A stretch of DNA of 45,599 nt from Thermoanaerobacterales bacterium (GTDB lineage Bacteria > Bacillota > Desulfotomaculia > Desulfotomaculales > JASEER01). Positions 33,651-41,979 of the stretch are shown piece by piece (position 1 is the stretch's first letter; every line of letters begins with the position of its first letter). Made by a program: the position numbers and the translations under genes. A model generated the notes under the pieces. It was given only the letters and a program-made list of their open reading frames with translations. It was not told the origin of the DNA and searched no databases. Location of the stretch: contig JASEER010000019.1 in assembly GCA_030019475.1 (NCBI GenBank), forward strand, positions 1 to 45,599, written 5' to 3'.

Positions 33651-34994
33651 CTAAAGCTGTTGCGTGGCTGCATTTTCCGCTGCCACCACCAGCGGGTACG
33701 CGGCGGGGGCGGGGGTGAGCAGGGGATGGGTCCCCATCTGGAAGGACGCAATCTGCGTGACTGTCATCCGGTGCAACAGGCAGGCGCTGAGTAGGTTCAC
33801 CAGCTCGCCGGCGCTCTCGTCCCCCACGACCTGCCCGCCCAGCAGGGTCCCGGTGTAACGGTCAAACACCAGCTTGACTCTCATCTCCTGTGTCCCCGGC
33901 AGGGCGCTGGGGTGGTGACCGGGGGCCGAGGCCTCCCCGATCAACAGTTCGTAACCTTTTTCCTGGGCCATCCGTTCGGTCAGGCCGGCGCAGCCGAAGG
34001 CCTTGGTCCCGATCCTGGTGGAGAAAACGCCGACGGTGCCGGGGTTTGTCCGGCGCCGGGCGAAGAGGTTGGCCCCGGCCACCCGGGCCTCCATTCCGGC
34101 CACCGAAGCCAGGCGGATGCGCACGGGGTTCCCGGCGAAGAAGGAGAACTTCTCGGTGCAGTCGCCGCAGGCGAAAACGTCGGGATCCGAAGTCGCCATG
34201 GTCCGGTCGACCAGGATGCCCCCCATCGGCCCGAGCGCCAGGCCGGCCTCCTGCGCCAACGACACTACCGGCCGCACCCCGGTGGTGACCAGCACCACGT
34301 CGGCCGGCAGCCCGGTACCGTCATTCAGCCATGCGCCCCGCACCCAGTCGTCGCCGACAAACTCCGTTACCTTCCTGTCCGTCAGGATGGTTACCCCGAG
34401 AGCGGCGAGTTCCTGCTCCGCTTCGATGCAGATCTCCTCGTCAAAGGAAGTGAAAAGGCAGCAGGGAAGGATCTCCACCACGGTTACCTCCAGGTCCCGG
34501 TGCTTTCGAATTTCCTCGGCCAGCTCGACCCCGACGAAGCCGCCGCCCACGATAACCACCCGCCTGGCTATGTCCAGCGCGGCGAGGACCTCCTGGAGGT
34601 ACGGAAGATCCTTCTTAATCCAGAACACATTTCGCTTATCCATTCCGGGAATGGACGGCAGGACGGGGTCCGAGCCCGTCGCGAGTACCAGGCGGCCGTA
34701 ACCGACGCTTTCCCCCGAGGCCATGTGGACCTCCCGGGCGGCGCGGTCGATGCGGGTCACCTGCCCGATATGCAGGGCAATACCCCGTTTTTCGAGAACG
34801 TAGTCGGGGTTCACGTTCTTCAGGGGATCCTTGAGACCCCCGAACATGTAAGGGATGCCGCACGGGATCAGAGTTCTTTCCTCCTGCCTGATGAGCAGCA
34901 CTTTCTTTTCCGGGTAGTGCCGGCGGGCGGTCGTGGCCGCGGTTACCCCCGCCGTGCCCCCGCCGACGACGATGACGTCAAAGAAACCGTCCAT
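33651..34994 (-). CDS. FAD-dependent pyridine nucleotide-disulfide oxidoreductase (CoA-disulfide reductase / NADH oxidase type)
   Basis: A 447-residue flavoprotein. FAD motif DVIVVGGGTAGVTAA at the N-terminus; active cysteine in LIPCGIPYMFG, like CoA-disulfide reductase and Nox; NAD(P)H motif VVIVGGGFVGVELAEEI; second FAD motif VFACGDCTE; C-terminal dimer domain with GTHPLLTPAP. The ATG at 34994 follows GGGGGGAG; an in-frame ATG nine codons earlier is less likely. Possible reactions are reduction of CoA disulfide or persulfide, or water- or peroxide-forming oxidation of NADH. The substrate cannot be settled from sequence. It is monocistronic. Confidence 0.88.
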   Translation of the reverse strand: MDGFFDVIVVGGGTAGVTAATTARRHYPEKKVLLIRQEERTLIPCGIPYMFGGLKDPLKNVNPDYVLEKRGIALHIGQVTRIDRAAREVHMASGESVGYGRLVLATGSDPVLPSIPGMDKRNVFWIKKDLPYLQEVLAALDIARRVVIVGGGFVGVELAEEIRKHRDLEVTVVEILPCCLFTSFDEEICIEAEQELAALGVTILTDRKVTEFVGDDWVRGAWLNDGTGLPADVVLVTTGVRPVVSLAQEAGLALGPMGGILVDRTMATSDPDVFACGDCTEKFSFFAGNPVRIRLASVAGMEARVAGANLFARRRTNPGTVGVFSTRIGTKAFGCAGLTERMAQEKGYELLIGEASAPGHHPSALPGTQEMRVKLVFDRYTGTLLGGQVVGDESAGELVNLLSACLLHRMTVTQIASFQMGTHPLLTPAPAAYPLVVAAENAATQQL

Positions 34995-35073
34995 CGAGCA
35001 GACTCCCCCCTTCAACTGCATGTGCTTTTATTCACAATGTTTGGCGTATTGTACCACAGAATCGCAATAGGTT

Positions 35074-35184
35074 CTACAGATCGAAATGCTTTTGTACCAA
35101 CCGGGCGAACATCTTCAAGTCTCGGGTCTTGTTCTTTAGGACGCCGAACACGATGTTGGGGTCGATGAAAGACCTGTCGACCAT
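35074..35184 (-). pseudogene. Toxin gene remnant after mntA fragment
   Basis: An AAGGAGG site and ATG (35184) one base after the mntA remnant stop start a 36-codon frame, MVDRSFIDPNIVFGVLKNKT onwards, which ends early at TAG. In MntA loci a HepT toxin follows directly, often opening MVDR; but SFIDPNI also recalls the first strand of a PIN-domain (VapC) toxin (FIDTNI). Either way only the N-terminus remains and the locus is probably dead. Confidence 0.4.
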
Positions 35185-35185
35185 G

Positions 35186-35490
35186 CTAGAGCCTCCTTAA
35201 GGCGGCTTCGGTGAGGAACCTCTCCATCGGGAGAAAGTCCAGGTAAAGGGTGAGCGCCTCGGTCTCGCGCTCAATGCGCCGCCGCGGGTCGTTTTCCACC
35301 ACCAGTCGGCCGGTCCTTAAGATCTGGTGCCGCATTGCGGGGGATGCGCCGTCGAAATCCAGTACCTGAACCGGCCTGCGGACGAGATTACCCAGGGCTA
35401 TCTCCAACTCCAACCCCCGCTCGAAACGCGCCTAGACGTCCCCTGCGCCGGCGGCGTAGATGATGGCCACGTCTGGGATTGCGCGACAGG
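35186..35490 (-). pseudogene. MntA-type nucleotidyltransferase antitoxin, truncated with in-frame stop
   Basis: The minus-strand frame ends with RRPVQVLDFDGASPAMRHQ and ILRTGRLVVENDPRRRIERE, then EALTLYLDF, a typical C-terminus of MntA-family nucleotidyltransferases of MntA-HepT (type VII) toxin-antitoxin systems. Upstream in the same frame AIPDVAIIYAAGAGDV is followed by a TAG at 35432-35434 and then ARFERGLELEIALGNL, which reads as one homologous stretch split by a nonsense codon. The catalytic GSxxxG...D part is missing, replaced at about 35490 by the end of the azlD gene. It is a decayed remnant. Confidence 0.65.
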
Positions 35491-35503
35491 GAGCGCGCCG
35501 GGC

Positions 35504-35821
35504 TTATGGCAAGGTTTCCAGGAGAATCGCCGCCGCCAGGCCGACGGCCACCGTCAGCAGCATGTTGCGGCTGAGGACCGCCGCCGCGAAGCAGGGGACG
35601 GCCGCCAGCAGGTTGGTGTTGGCGGCGTTGAGGGCCACCTGCCCGTCCCGGAGCAGAAGCTCGGGCGCCAGCAGCGCCGACAGGACGGCCACGGGGACGA
35701 AGCGCAGCCAGCGGATGAAGCCCTCCGGGAGGCCGACCCGGGCCAGGAGGGCCAGGGGGAGCATGCGCGGGATGTAGGTCACGGCGGCCATGCCGAGGAT
35801 CACTAAGAGTTTCGTTTCCAC
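35504..35821 (-). CDS. azlD: Branched-chain amino acid exporter small subunit AzlD
   Basis: A 105-residue protein with three or four hydrophobic helices (ILGMAAVTYIPRMLPLALLA, FVPVAVLSALLAPELLL), the AzlD/LIV-E family layout. It starts at GTG 35821 behind GGGGTGGG and overlaps the azlC end by 19 bases, as in other azlCD pairs. With AzlC it exports leucine, isoleucine or valine (and analogues). The long open frame extending upstream over azlC is shadow. Confidence 0.88.
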   Translation of the reverse strand: METKLLVILGMAAVTYIPRMLPLALLARVGLPEGFIRWLRFVPVAVLSALLAPELLLRDGQVALNAANTNLLAAVPCFAAAVLSRNMLLTVAVGLAAAILLETLP

Positions 35822-36531
35822 TTTTCCCACCCCGAGGCGAGCGTGGCCACGAGCAGGGTGGCCACGATGATGTTCCAGTTGCCCGGCAGGAGCAGGGCGC
35901 AGGCGACGGAGAAGGCCGCGGCCAGCAGGGCCGCCGCCGCCAGCAGCCTGTCCCGGACCTGCAGGACGAGCAGCGAAATGAACATCGCCGGGAGGGCGAA
36001 GTCCAGGGGCAGGCGGTCCAAGCCCGGGACCAGGGAACCCCCGGCCGCCCCGATGAAGGAGCCGCTGACCCAGCCTGAGTACGAAGTCAGGTGAGCGCCG
36101 TACATGAAGAAATGGTGGTGCCGCCGGCGGGCATACTCCGTACTGTTCAGGGCGAAGGTCTCGTCCGTGACGCCGGTCGCCAGGAGCGCCAGGCTGGGGA
36201 AACCGAGGCCGCGCAGGAAGGGGGCCAGGGAGGCGCCCATCAGGACGTGGCGCAGGTTGACGAGGAAGGTCGTGAAGATGACCGTCAAGGGGTCCATCCC
36301 TACGGCGAACATTCCCACGGCGATGAACTGTGCCGCCCCGGCGTAGACGAAGAGCGACATGGCCATCGTGTCCAACAGGCTTAAGCCCGCGTCCCGGGCC
36401 AGCACCCCGTAGGCCACCGAGAGGGTCAGGTAGCCGAGGAAGATCGGGACGGCCTGCCGCGCGCCGGCGGAGAATTCGCTCCAGGGACGGGCTGGAGATG
36501 CGCCCGACTCGTATACGGTTACCGAAGACAA
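35803..36531 (-). CDS. azlC: Branched-chain amino acid exporter large subunit AzlC
   Basis: A 242-residue inner-membrane protein with the AzlC signature GYLTLSVAYGVLARDAGLS, YAGAAQFIAVGM and NLRHVLMGASLAP, plus DETFAL. It starts at TTG 36531 eight bases after AAGGAG. It forms a two-gene operon with azlD. The ilv operon lies 6 kb away, so the exporter is probably a safety valve for its products. No Lrp/AsnC-type regulator is adjacent. Confidence 0.93.
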   Translation of the reverse strand: MSSVTVYESGASPARPWSEFSAGARQAVPIFLGYLTLSVAYGVLARDAGLSLLDTMAMSLFVYAGAAQFIAVGMFAVGMDPLTVIFTTFLVNLRHVLMGASLAPFLRGLGFPSLALLATGVTDETFALNSTEYARRRHHHFFMYGAHLTSYSGWVSGSFIGAAGGSLVPGLDRLPLDFALPAMFISLLVLQVRDRLLAAAALLAAAFSVACALLLPGNWNIIVATLLVATLASGWEKWKRNS

Positions 36532-36655
36532 GGTTAAGGCTCCTTAAATGCTTAAATGCATCGAATGAAACATATTTTATCATGGCTCCCGGCTGTTGTG
36601 GGTAGGACATTCGTCTTGGACACCAGCGCAATCCCTCAGCTTATATCGACGTAAT

Positions 36656-36683
36656 TTGACAAAATCCGCAATAATGATACCAT
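36656..36683 (+). promoter_or_regulatory. Possible promoter of the sigma-54 activator gene
   Basis: TTGACA (36656-36661) with TACCAT 16 bases on. The -35 is perfect, the -10 weak. The region is markedly A+T-rich. Confidence 0.4.
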
Positions 36684-36739
36684 TTTAACTAGGGATTAGG
36701 TTAAGGATTAAGTTGATGGACTGAGGGGGGCTTGGTTCG

Positions 36740-38236
36740 GTGGATTTGGCAAAATTCATGGCGAATATCTTTAAGGCGGAAGATATTGCCACACTGTCCG
36801 AACTGGGCCGTCTAGTGGACGACGACTCCGGCCGGCACTGGGACGGCCTTCAAAACGCACTTGATCTTTCGGATCGCAAAATGGACGAAGCCGTACGCTC
36901 CCAACTGGTTGCGTCGATTCTCGGAGCCCTGGAGCTTTCTTACGACGGAATCTGGATCACGGACCGGCATGGCCGCACAATCTATGCCAACCAAGCCAGC
37001 CGCCAGTTCTACGACGCTGCTCCCGAGGAAATTATCGGGCGTAATGTAGATGATCTTATCGCAAAGGGCTATTTCGACGTTTGCGCCTCCCGCGACGCGG
37101 CCAACAAGCGGGCGGTTGTTTCACGCGTCATCCGTAGCAGAACGGGCAGGGAACTGCTGGTTACGGCGAAGCCCGTCCTTAGCGGGACAGGGGATGTGGC
37201 TTACGTCATCTCCAACGTACGGGATATTACACGATGGCAGACCCGGGAGGAGGATGGCGCGGGCGGTGAAGGCTACCCTAACTTTATGAGGCGCTACGGC
37301 ATCGTCTTCACCGAGGACAGCCCGCTGGTCGATGTGGCGAAAGCGGCCTCACGCGTCGCCAAGACCGACTGCACCGTTCTCCTTGAAGGTGAATCCGGGG
37401 TGGGTAAAGAGGTTTTTGCCAGGTTTATCCATCAATGTTCCGCCCGCTGCGACGGGCCTTTTGAAGCGGTAAACTGCGGGGCCATTCCCGAAACCCTGTT
37501 CGAGTCCGAGATGTTCGGCCATCAGAAGGGTGCCTTCACCGGGGCGCTCGTGGCGCGAGCCGGAGCGTTTGAAAGGGCGCAGGGCGGCACACTGTTTCTG
37601 GATGAAGTGTCTGAGATTCCCCTCACCCAGCAGGTTAAACTTCTTAGGGCCATCCAGGAAGGGGAAGTCAGGCGGCTGGGAAGCAAAGCGCCTGTCAAGT
37701 TAAACGTAAGGATTATTGCCGCCACCAACAGGAACCTCGCGGCTTATGTAAAGGACGGCCGGTTCAGGGATGACCTGTATTACCGTTTGAACGTCGTTCC
37801 CTTGTATATTCCTCCTGTCAGAGAGCGGAAAGGCGATATTGCCCTGCTATTGGAAACCATTCTGTCGCAATTCAACCATAAGTACGGATGCAATAAACTC
37901 CTTTCCCCGGATGCTATACAAGCTCTCCTTGCCTATGCATGGCCGGGTAACGTGCGAGAGATGATTAACCTCATCGAAAGACTGGTGATAATAAGCCCGG
38001 GGAACGTGATCAGGCTTGTGGATCTGCCCGAGCATATTAGCCGGCAACCCGGCGGGGTTTCCCGCGAGGGCGGTATTGAATCGCTAAAGGACGCGATGGA
38101 AAATGTGGAAAAGAAAATGCTCCTTTTAGCGCTAAAGCGTTACGGCAGTTCAAGAAAAGCCGCCAAAGCGCTGAAGGTCACCCATTCCACTATTTGCCGC
38201 AAGGCGAAAAAGTACGGTCTGCCGCTCGACCAATAG
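36740..38236 (+). CDS. Sigma-54-dependent transcriptional activator (PAS, AAA+, Fis-type HTH)
   Basis: A 498-residue enhancer-binding protein. A PAS domain fills about residues 55-165 (LELSYDGIWITDRHGRTIY). The AAA+ domain follows with Walker A GESGVGKE (217-224), the sigma-54-contacting GAFTGA loop (264-269), Walker B GGTLFLDEV (282-290), and the arginine-finger region FRDDLYYRLNV. A Fis-type HTH closes it (SSRKAAKALKVTHSTICRKA). There is no receiver domain, so the PAS domain probably senses a small molecule or redox state itself. GTG start at 36740 behind GAGGGGGG. It is convergent with the amidohydrolase/MFS operon, which has a -24/-12 promoter, and is its likely activator. Confidence 0.93.
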   Translation: MDLAKFMANIFKAEDIATLSELGRLVDDDSGRHWDGLQNALDLSDRKMDEAVRSQLVASILGALELSYDGIWITDRHGRTIYANQASRQFYDAAPEEIIGRNVDDLIAKGYFDVCASRDAANKRAVVSRVIRSRTGRELLVTAKPVLSGTGDVAYVISNVRDITRWQTREEDGAGGEGYPNFMRRYGIVFTEDSPLVDVAKAASRVAKTDCTVLLEGESGVGKEVFARFIHQCSARCDGPFEAVNCGAIPETLFESEMFGHQKGAFTGALVARAGAFERAQGGTLFLDEVSEIPLTQQVKLLRAIQEGEVRRLGSKAPVKLNVRIIAATNRNLAAYVKDGRFRDDLYYRLNVVPLYIPPVRERKGDIALLLETILSQFNHKYGCNKLLSPDAIQALLAYAWPGNVREMINLIERLVIISPGNVIRLVDLPEHISRQPGGVSREGGIESLKDAMENVEKKMLLLALKRYGSSRKAAKALKVTHSTICRKAKKYGLPLDQ

Positions 38237-38534
38237 ATCCCTTTACCGGCGATACCTTGTAAACCCCGGTTTTCTTTCGGCAGTGCTGGCAGATGTACTC
38301 CTTTACCTGGCGTTCGACCTCGTTTGTCGAGTGGCAGTGGACACATCGCGCCTGGCACCGGGGCATGCAAAGAGACAGGCCGAAAGCAGCCAACCCCACG
38401 TAGATGAAGTACCACCAGTTCATCAACAACCCCATCAGGACGCCGAAAATCAGGAAGCGCGTGCCCGCCCACCGCAAGAGATGCGTCCTGGGCTGCCGGG
38501 TTTTCATTTCGTAGTAGCACGTTAGATCCTGCAT
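38190..38534 (-). CDS. Small membrane protein with zinc-ribbon cysteines
   Basis: A 114-residue protein with one or two hydrophobic helices (FLIFGVLMGLLMNWWYFIYV, then GLAAFGLSLCM) followed by CxxxC and CxxC pairs (CMPRCQARCVHCHST, CQHC) that could form a zinc ribbon. The ATG at 38534 follows GAGGAGG, a strong site, so translation is likely. Its last 47 bases overlap the sigma-54 activator gene on the other strand. It lies downstream of the amidohydrolase operon but beyond a hairpin, so its link to that operon is unclear. Confidence 0.6.
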   Translation of the reverse strand: MQDLTCYYEMKTRQPRTHLLRWAGTRFLIFGVLMGLLMNWWYFIYVGLAAFGLSLCMPRCQARCVHCHSTNEVERQVKEYICQHCRKKTGVYKVSPVKGSIGRAADRTFSPCGK

Positions 38535-38572
38535 ACTATACCTCCTCGCACAGTAAGGATACGGAAAAGGGG

Positions 38573-38607
38573 GAGAGAAGCCGGCCGCATTGTTGCCGGC
38601 TTCTCTC
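38573..38607 (-). terminator. Terminator-like hairpin after the amidohydrolase operon
   Basis: GAGAGAAGCCGGC and GCCGGCTTCTCTC pair perfectly over 13 bp with a 9-base loop. On the minus strand CCCCCTTTTCC follows. It lies 47 bases after the second amidohydrolase stop. Confidence 0.65.
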
Positions 38608-38653
38608 TTTGGGAGTTCCCAGAGGAGAGAGTCACTGGGATCTCGCTGGCTGG

Positions 38654-39499
38654 CTACTCAAGTTTAAACAGGCGGGCTGCGTTATCCCACAGCACCTTCC
38701 GCAGGACGTCGTCCCTGAACGGCAGCTTGGTGAACTTCTCGACCGTCGGTTTTAACTGCGCGAAGGGGTGCGCGGAGGCGAACAGGACCTTGTCGCCCAG
38801 AATGCTGTTGGCGGCCTCCACAATGAGCTTGGCCCCGGGGAGGAAGTGGTATACCGAGGTCTCGAAGTACACGTTGTCGTGCCTGAAGGCGATGGCGATC
38901 ATTTCGTAGGTGAAGGGCCAGCCCCCGTGGGAGCATACGATCTTCAACGTGGGGAAGTCCGTCGCCACTTCGTCCACCGGCATCGGGGAACCGTAGCTGA
39001 GATAGGTTCCGCCGACCGGCAAGGGGCCGATGGTAATGAACACCGGCACGTCCAGTTCGGCGCACTTCTGGTAGATCGGGTACATCCGGCGGTCATTGGC
39101 GTACATGTTGGCCCCGAACGGGTCCATCGAAACGCCTTTGAGTTTCAGTTCGTTAATGGCCCGCTCCACTTCGGTGACCGCCGCCGGTCCCTTGTTGGGG
39201 TCGATACCGGCCAGGCCGATGATGCGGTCGGGATACCGGTTCATTATCCGGGCGACGTAGTCGTTGGTGACCTTCCAGGCCGAGGTGGACTCAATGTCCC
39301 GCCCGGTGCAGACCACCTTCGAGATGCCGGCTTCGTCCAGGTCGGCGATGAACTCCTCCAGCGTCCCCACGGGCGGCAGCGGGTTCCCCGACTTCTCGAA
39401 CACCTTCTTAATCGCGGCGCCGTCCAGCAGGGAGTGGTACTCGGGCGTGTTGGGCCTCGCCCGGCAGTCCAGGATCTTGTAGTTGCCATTGTTGGACAT
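38654..39499 (-). CDS. Amidohydrolase-fold (Amidohydro_2) protein lacking canonical metal ligands
   Basis: A 281-residue TIM-barrel protein of the Amidohydro_2 type (relatives include decarboxylases and lactonases). Expected family order is visible: N-terminal strand, LIGLAGIDP-like IIGLAGIDPNKGPAA, LKLKGVSMDP, VFITIGP, IVCSHGGWPFTYEM and FASAHPF. But the N-terminal HxH or ExH metal motif is RAR (DCRARP, residues 11-16), the strand-5 His is replaced (FITIGP), and the terminal Asp (normally SDxP) is missing (SAHPF). Only the HGG histidine remains. The same changes appear in its paralogue at 40872. Start ATG 39499 behind AAGGAGGG. Reaction unknown; possibly metal-free catalysis or a binding role. 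Confidence 0.85.
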   Translation of the reverse strand: MSNNGNYKILDCRARPNTPEYHSLLDGAAIKKVFEKSGNPLPPVGTLEEFIADLDEAGISKVVCTGRDIESTSAWKVTNDYVARIMNRYPDRIIGLAGIDPNKGPAAVTEVERAINELKLKGVSMDPFGANMYANDRRMYPIYQKCAELDVPVFITIGPLPVGGTYLSYGSPMPVDEVATDFPTLKIVCSHGGWPFTYEMIAIAFRHDNVYFETSVYHFLPGAKLIVEAANSILGDKVLFASAHPFAQLKPTVEKFTKLPFRDDVLRKVLWDNAARLFKLE

Positions 39500-39545
39500 C
39501 GTTTTTTACCCTCCTTAGAAAAGTTGTTCCGTGAATTACCAAGCG

Positions 39546-40838
39546 CTACTGAACGATCTCCTCCAGCACTTTGCCCTTGGTCTCAGGCGCAAAGGCCAGA
39601 CCTATTAACGCCCACAGCCAGGTCAGGCAGGCCAGGGCGATGGCCATTCCATAGCCGACCTGTACGGCAAGCGCGCCGATGGCCCACGGCCCGCCCACGG
39701 AGATGATGCGGCCGATCTGGGGAGCCAGGGTTGTTCCGGTACCGCGCAGCCTGGTGGGGAAGAGCTCGGGATAGTACACCGTGAACCCGGAATAGATCCC
39801 GAGGGTTCCGAACCCGGCGAGGATGCCGCACAGGTACAGCCAGAAGGGGCTCGGGGCCCACAGCATGTACAGGGGGGTGAATATGGCGCTTAGCAGGATG
39901 TACAGCAGGAAGGTCGGCTTCCGGCCGATGCGGTCCGCGATCGGCCCCCAAACCAGGTAACCGATGCCGGCCCCGATGTTGAAGACCACAAACCAGGTAC
40001 TGCTCTTAACGATGTCAAATCCTCTCTCCTGAACGAGGAACGCGGCGGCGAAGGTCAGGATAGCCCAGCAGACGATCAGTTCGGCCGAGGTCATCGCCGC
40101 ACCGATGGCGACGTGCTTGACGAGCTTGGGCTCCTTGAAGAGCTGGCTGACGGTGTTGGGCACCGCTTCGCCTTGGGCCTTTAGCTCTTCGCGGCGCTGC
40201 TTCTCCCGGGTGAAGCGCGCGGTCTCCTTCACCGTGCGCCGGATGTAGAGCACCAGCAGGGCCGGAACCAGACCCGCCAGGAAAACGGCACGCCACCCCC
40301 AGAGAGGTTCGACGACCATCACTACCAGAGAACCCAGGATGCTGCCCCAGGCCCAGCAGCTCTGCATAACGCTGCCGCACTTGGAGCGGTGTTTCGCGGG
40401 CCACGTTTCGGCGATAAGCGTCGCCGCCACGGCCCACTCGCCGACACACCCGAAACCGGTGAAGAAACGGAAGACCGCGAGTGACTGCCAGCTCCAGGCC
40501 ACGGCGCATAAGCCCGTTGACACGGCGTAGATGCTAATGGTCAGCATCAGGGCGTTCCTCCGGCCGATGTAATCGGCCAGGATGCCACACAGAATCCCGC
40601 CGAACACCTGGCCTAAAAGGAAGATGGTGACCATCAACCCGCCGGTTACGGCGCTGATCCCGAACTCCGCCATGATCTTTGGCAGGACCAAGACGAAGAG
40701 GATGGAATCCATGCCGTCAAAGACGTAACCGGCAACCGCGGTGTACATTATTTTCCACTGGTAGGGCGTAATCTTTTCGGTTTCGCCCTCCAGTTCCGTT
40801 ATGACCGGTGCAGCTACTTGTCCCGTAGTATCAGGCAT
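39546..40838 (-). CDS. MFS transporter, aromatic acid/organic acid symporter-like
   Basis: A 430-residue major facilitator protein with twelve hydrophobic segments. TM1 has FDGMDSILFVLVLP, similar to the DGxD motif of the aromatic acid:proton symporter (AAHS) group. The loop 2-3 signature GILADYIGRRNAL and its repeat GPIADRIGRKPTF are intact, as is the GFGCVGEWAVAATLIAE segment. The ATG at 40838 follows GGAGGTGATC, an ideal ribosome site. It lies between the two amidohydrolase-fold genes in the sigma-54 operon and probably imports their substrate, plausibly an aromatic or other carboxylic acid. Confidence 0.9.
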   Translation of the reverse strand: MPDTTGQVAAPVITELEGETEKITPYQWKIMYTAVAGYVFDGMDSILFVLVLPKIMAEFGISAVTGGLMVTIFLLGQVFGGILCGILADYIGRRNALMLTISIYAVSTGLCAVAWSWQSLAVFRFFTGFGCVGEWAVAATLIAETWPAKHRSKCGSVMQSCWAWGSILGSLVVMVVEPLWGWRAVFLAGLVPALLVLYIRRTVKETARFTREKQRREELKAQGEAVPNTVSQLFKEPKLVKHVAIGAAMTSAELIVCWAILTFAAAFLVQERGFDIVKSSTWFVVFNIGAGIGYLVWGPIADRIGRKPTFLLYILLSAIFTPLYMLWAPSPFWLYLCGILAGFGTLGIYSGFTVYYPELFPTRLRGTGTTLAPQIGRIISVGGPWAIGALAVQVGYGMAIALACLTWLWALIGLAFAPETKGKVLEEIVQ

Positions 40839-40871
40839 AACCCTTGATCACCTCCACTGCCGGATAGCTTA

Positions 40872-41708
40872 TTAGGTAGCCAGGTCGAGTCCAAGCAGTT
40901 GGGCGGCGTTCTCGTACATCACCCTCCGCCGCACCTCATCCTTGAAGGGCAGATTGTCCCAGGTACGCAGGCACTTTCTGAAGTTGACAAACGGGTGTGC
41001 GCTGGCATACAGAAGTTTCTTGTCAATCAGGCCGTCGTTCGCGGCTTTGACATAGAGATCCGAGCCGGGCATGGTTTCGTAGGCCGAGATCTCGAAGTAC
41101 ACGTTACGGTTTCTTAAGGCGACCGTAATCATCTCGGCGACCCAGGGATAGCCGCCGTGGCTCACGATGATCTTCAGTTCGGGGAAGTCGCGGGCCACAA
41201 AGTCGACGTAGCGCGGCGCGACATGGTCGATGACCGCGCCGGGCACAAACGCGCCGGGGCCGGCCGTGATTTCCACCGGTACACCCAGTTCCGTGCATTT
41301 CGCATAAATTGGGTAGTACCTTGCGTCGTTGCAGTACATCTGATGCATGTAGGGGTCAACCGACACGCCGGCCAGGCCCAGTTCGGTAACGGCACGCTGT
41401 ATTTCACGAACGGCGGCCATCCCTTTCCACGGGTCTGCTCCCGCGAATCCAATGAACATATCGGGGTGCTTGTTGACGATCTCCGCGATGTGGTCGTTAG
41501 TGACCTTCCAGCCGTAGGTGGTTTCCAGGTCGCGTCCCTGGACGACCGCCTTGGTGATCCCTTCTTCGCGGAGCGCGACAGCCAGTGTGTCCAGGTCCTC
41601 TGTTTCGGTCCTGAAATCCAGCCACTGCATCATTCCCTTGAAAACCCGGTTCTCCGCCACCGACACCAGTTCCGGAGTCGATGGACGAACTCGAAAGTCG
41701 ATAATCAA
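40872..41708 (-). CDS. Amidohydrolase-fold (Amidohydro_2) protein lacking canonical metal ligands, paralogue
   Basis: A 278-residue paralogue of the protein at 38654, similar along its whole length. It has DFRVRPSTPE at residues 4-13 in place of the HxH motif, VEITAGP on strand 5, IIVSHGGYPWVAEM and YASAHPFVNF. The same three metal-ligand positions are therefore changed as in its partner. Shared sequence includes a conserved RDxExTxxWKVTND segment (RDLETTYGWKVTND here). TTG start at 41708 eight bases after AGAGGT. It is the first gene of the operon and is preceded by the sigma-54 promoter at 41831-41846 with a 112-base leader. The pair may form a heteromer or act on related substrates. Confidence 0.85.
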   Translation of the reverse strand: MIIDFRVRPSTPELVSVAENRVFKGMMQWLDFRTETEDLDTLAVALREEGITKAVVQGRDLETTYGWKVTNDHIAEIVNKHPDMFIGFAGADPWKGMAAVREIQRAVTELGLAGVSVDPYMHQMYCNDARYYPIYAKCTELGVPVEITAGPGAFVPGAVIDHVAPRYVDFVARDFPELKIIVSHGGYPWVAEMITVALRNRNVYFEISAYETMPGSDLYVKAANDGLIDKKLLYASAHPFVNFRKCLRTWDNLPFKDEVRRRVMYENAAQLLGLDLAT

Positions 41709-41830
41709 CTGTTAAGACCTCTTTTCTATCAAGGATTTGTGAACAGGGGAACGATGACATCCACAAAAATGAGGCTGGCCGCATCACCTCCGTCCTGCAT
41801 ATTGCCTCTTGCGCGTCACCTGCATGACAA

Positions 41831-41846
41831 TGCAAGAAATGTGCCA
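41831..41846 (-). promoter_or_regulatory. Sigma-54 (-24/-12) promoter of the amidohydrolase/MFS operon
   Basis: Minus-strand TGGCACATTTCTTGCA matches the consensus TGGCAC-N5-TTGCA, with the GG and GC dinucleotides separated by the required ten bases. The expected start is near 41820. A sigma-54 activator gene lies 3.6 kb away, at the far end of the operon. Confidence 0.88.
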
Positions 41847-41979
41847 GGACGGCGGGTGTCGCCAAAGCCTACTCAAAACTGGTGATGTGCGGGTTCCCTA
41901 CAAAGCCGGGTGGTGCATTATTGTTACATTAGAAACCGGTCGGGCCAGTATTTGCGGGGCTTTGTGCTTTCTGTAACAA

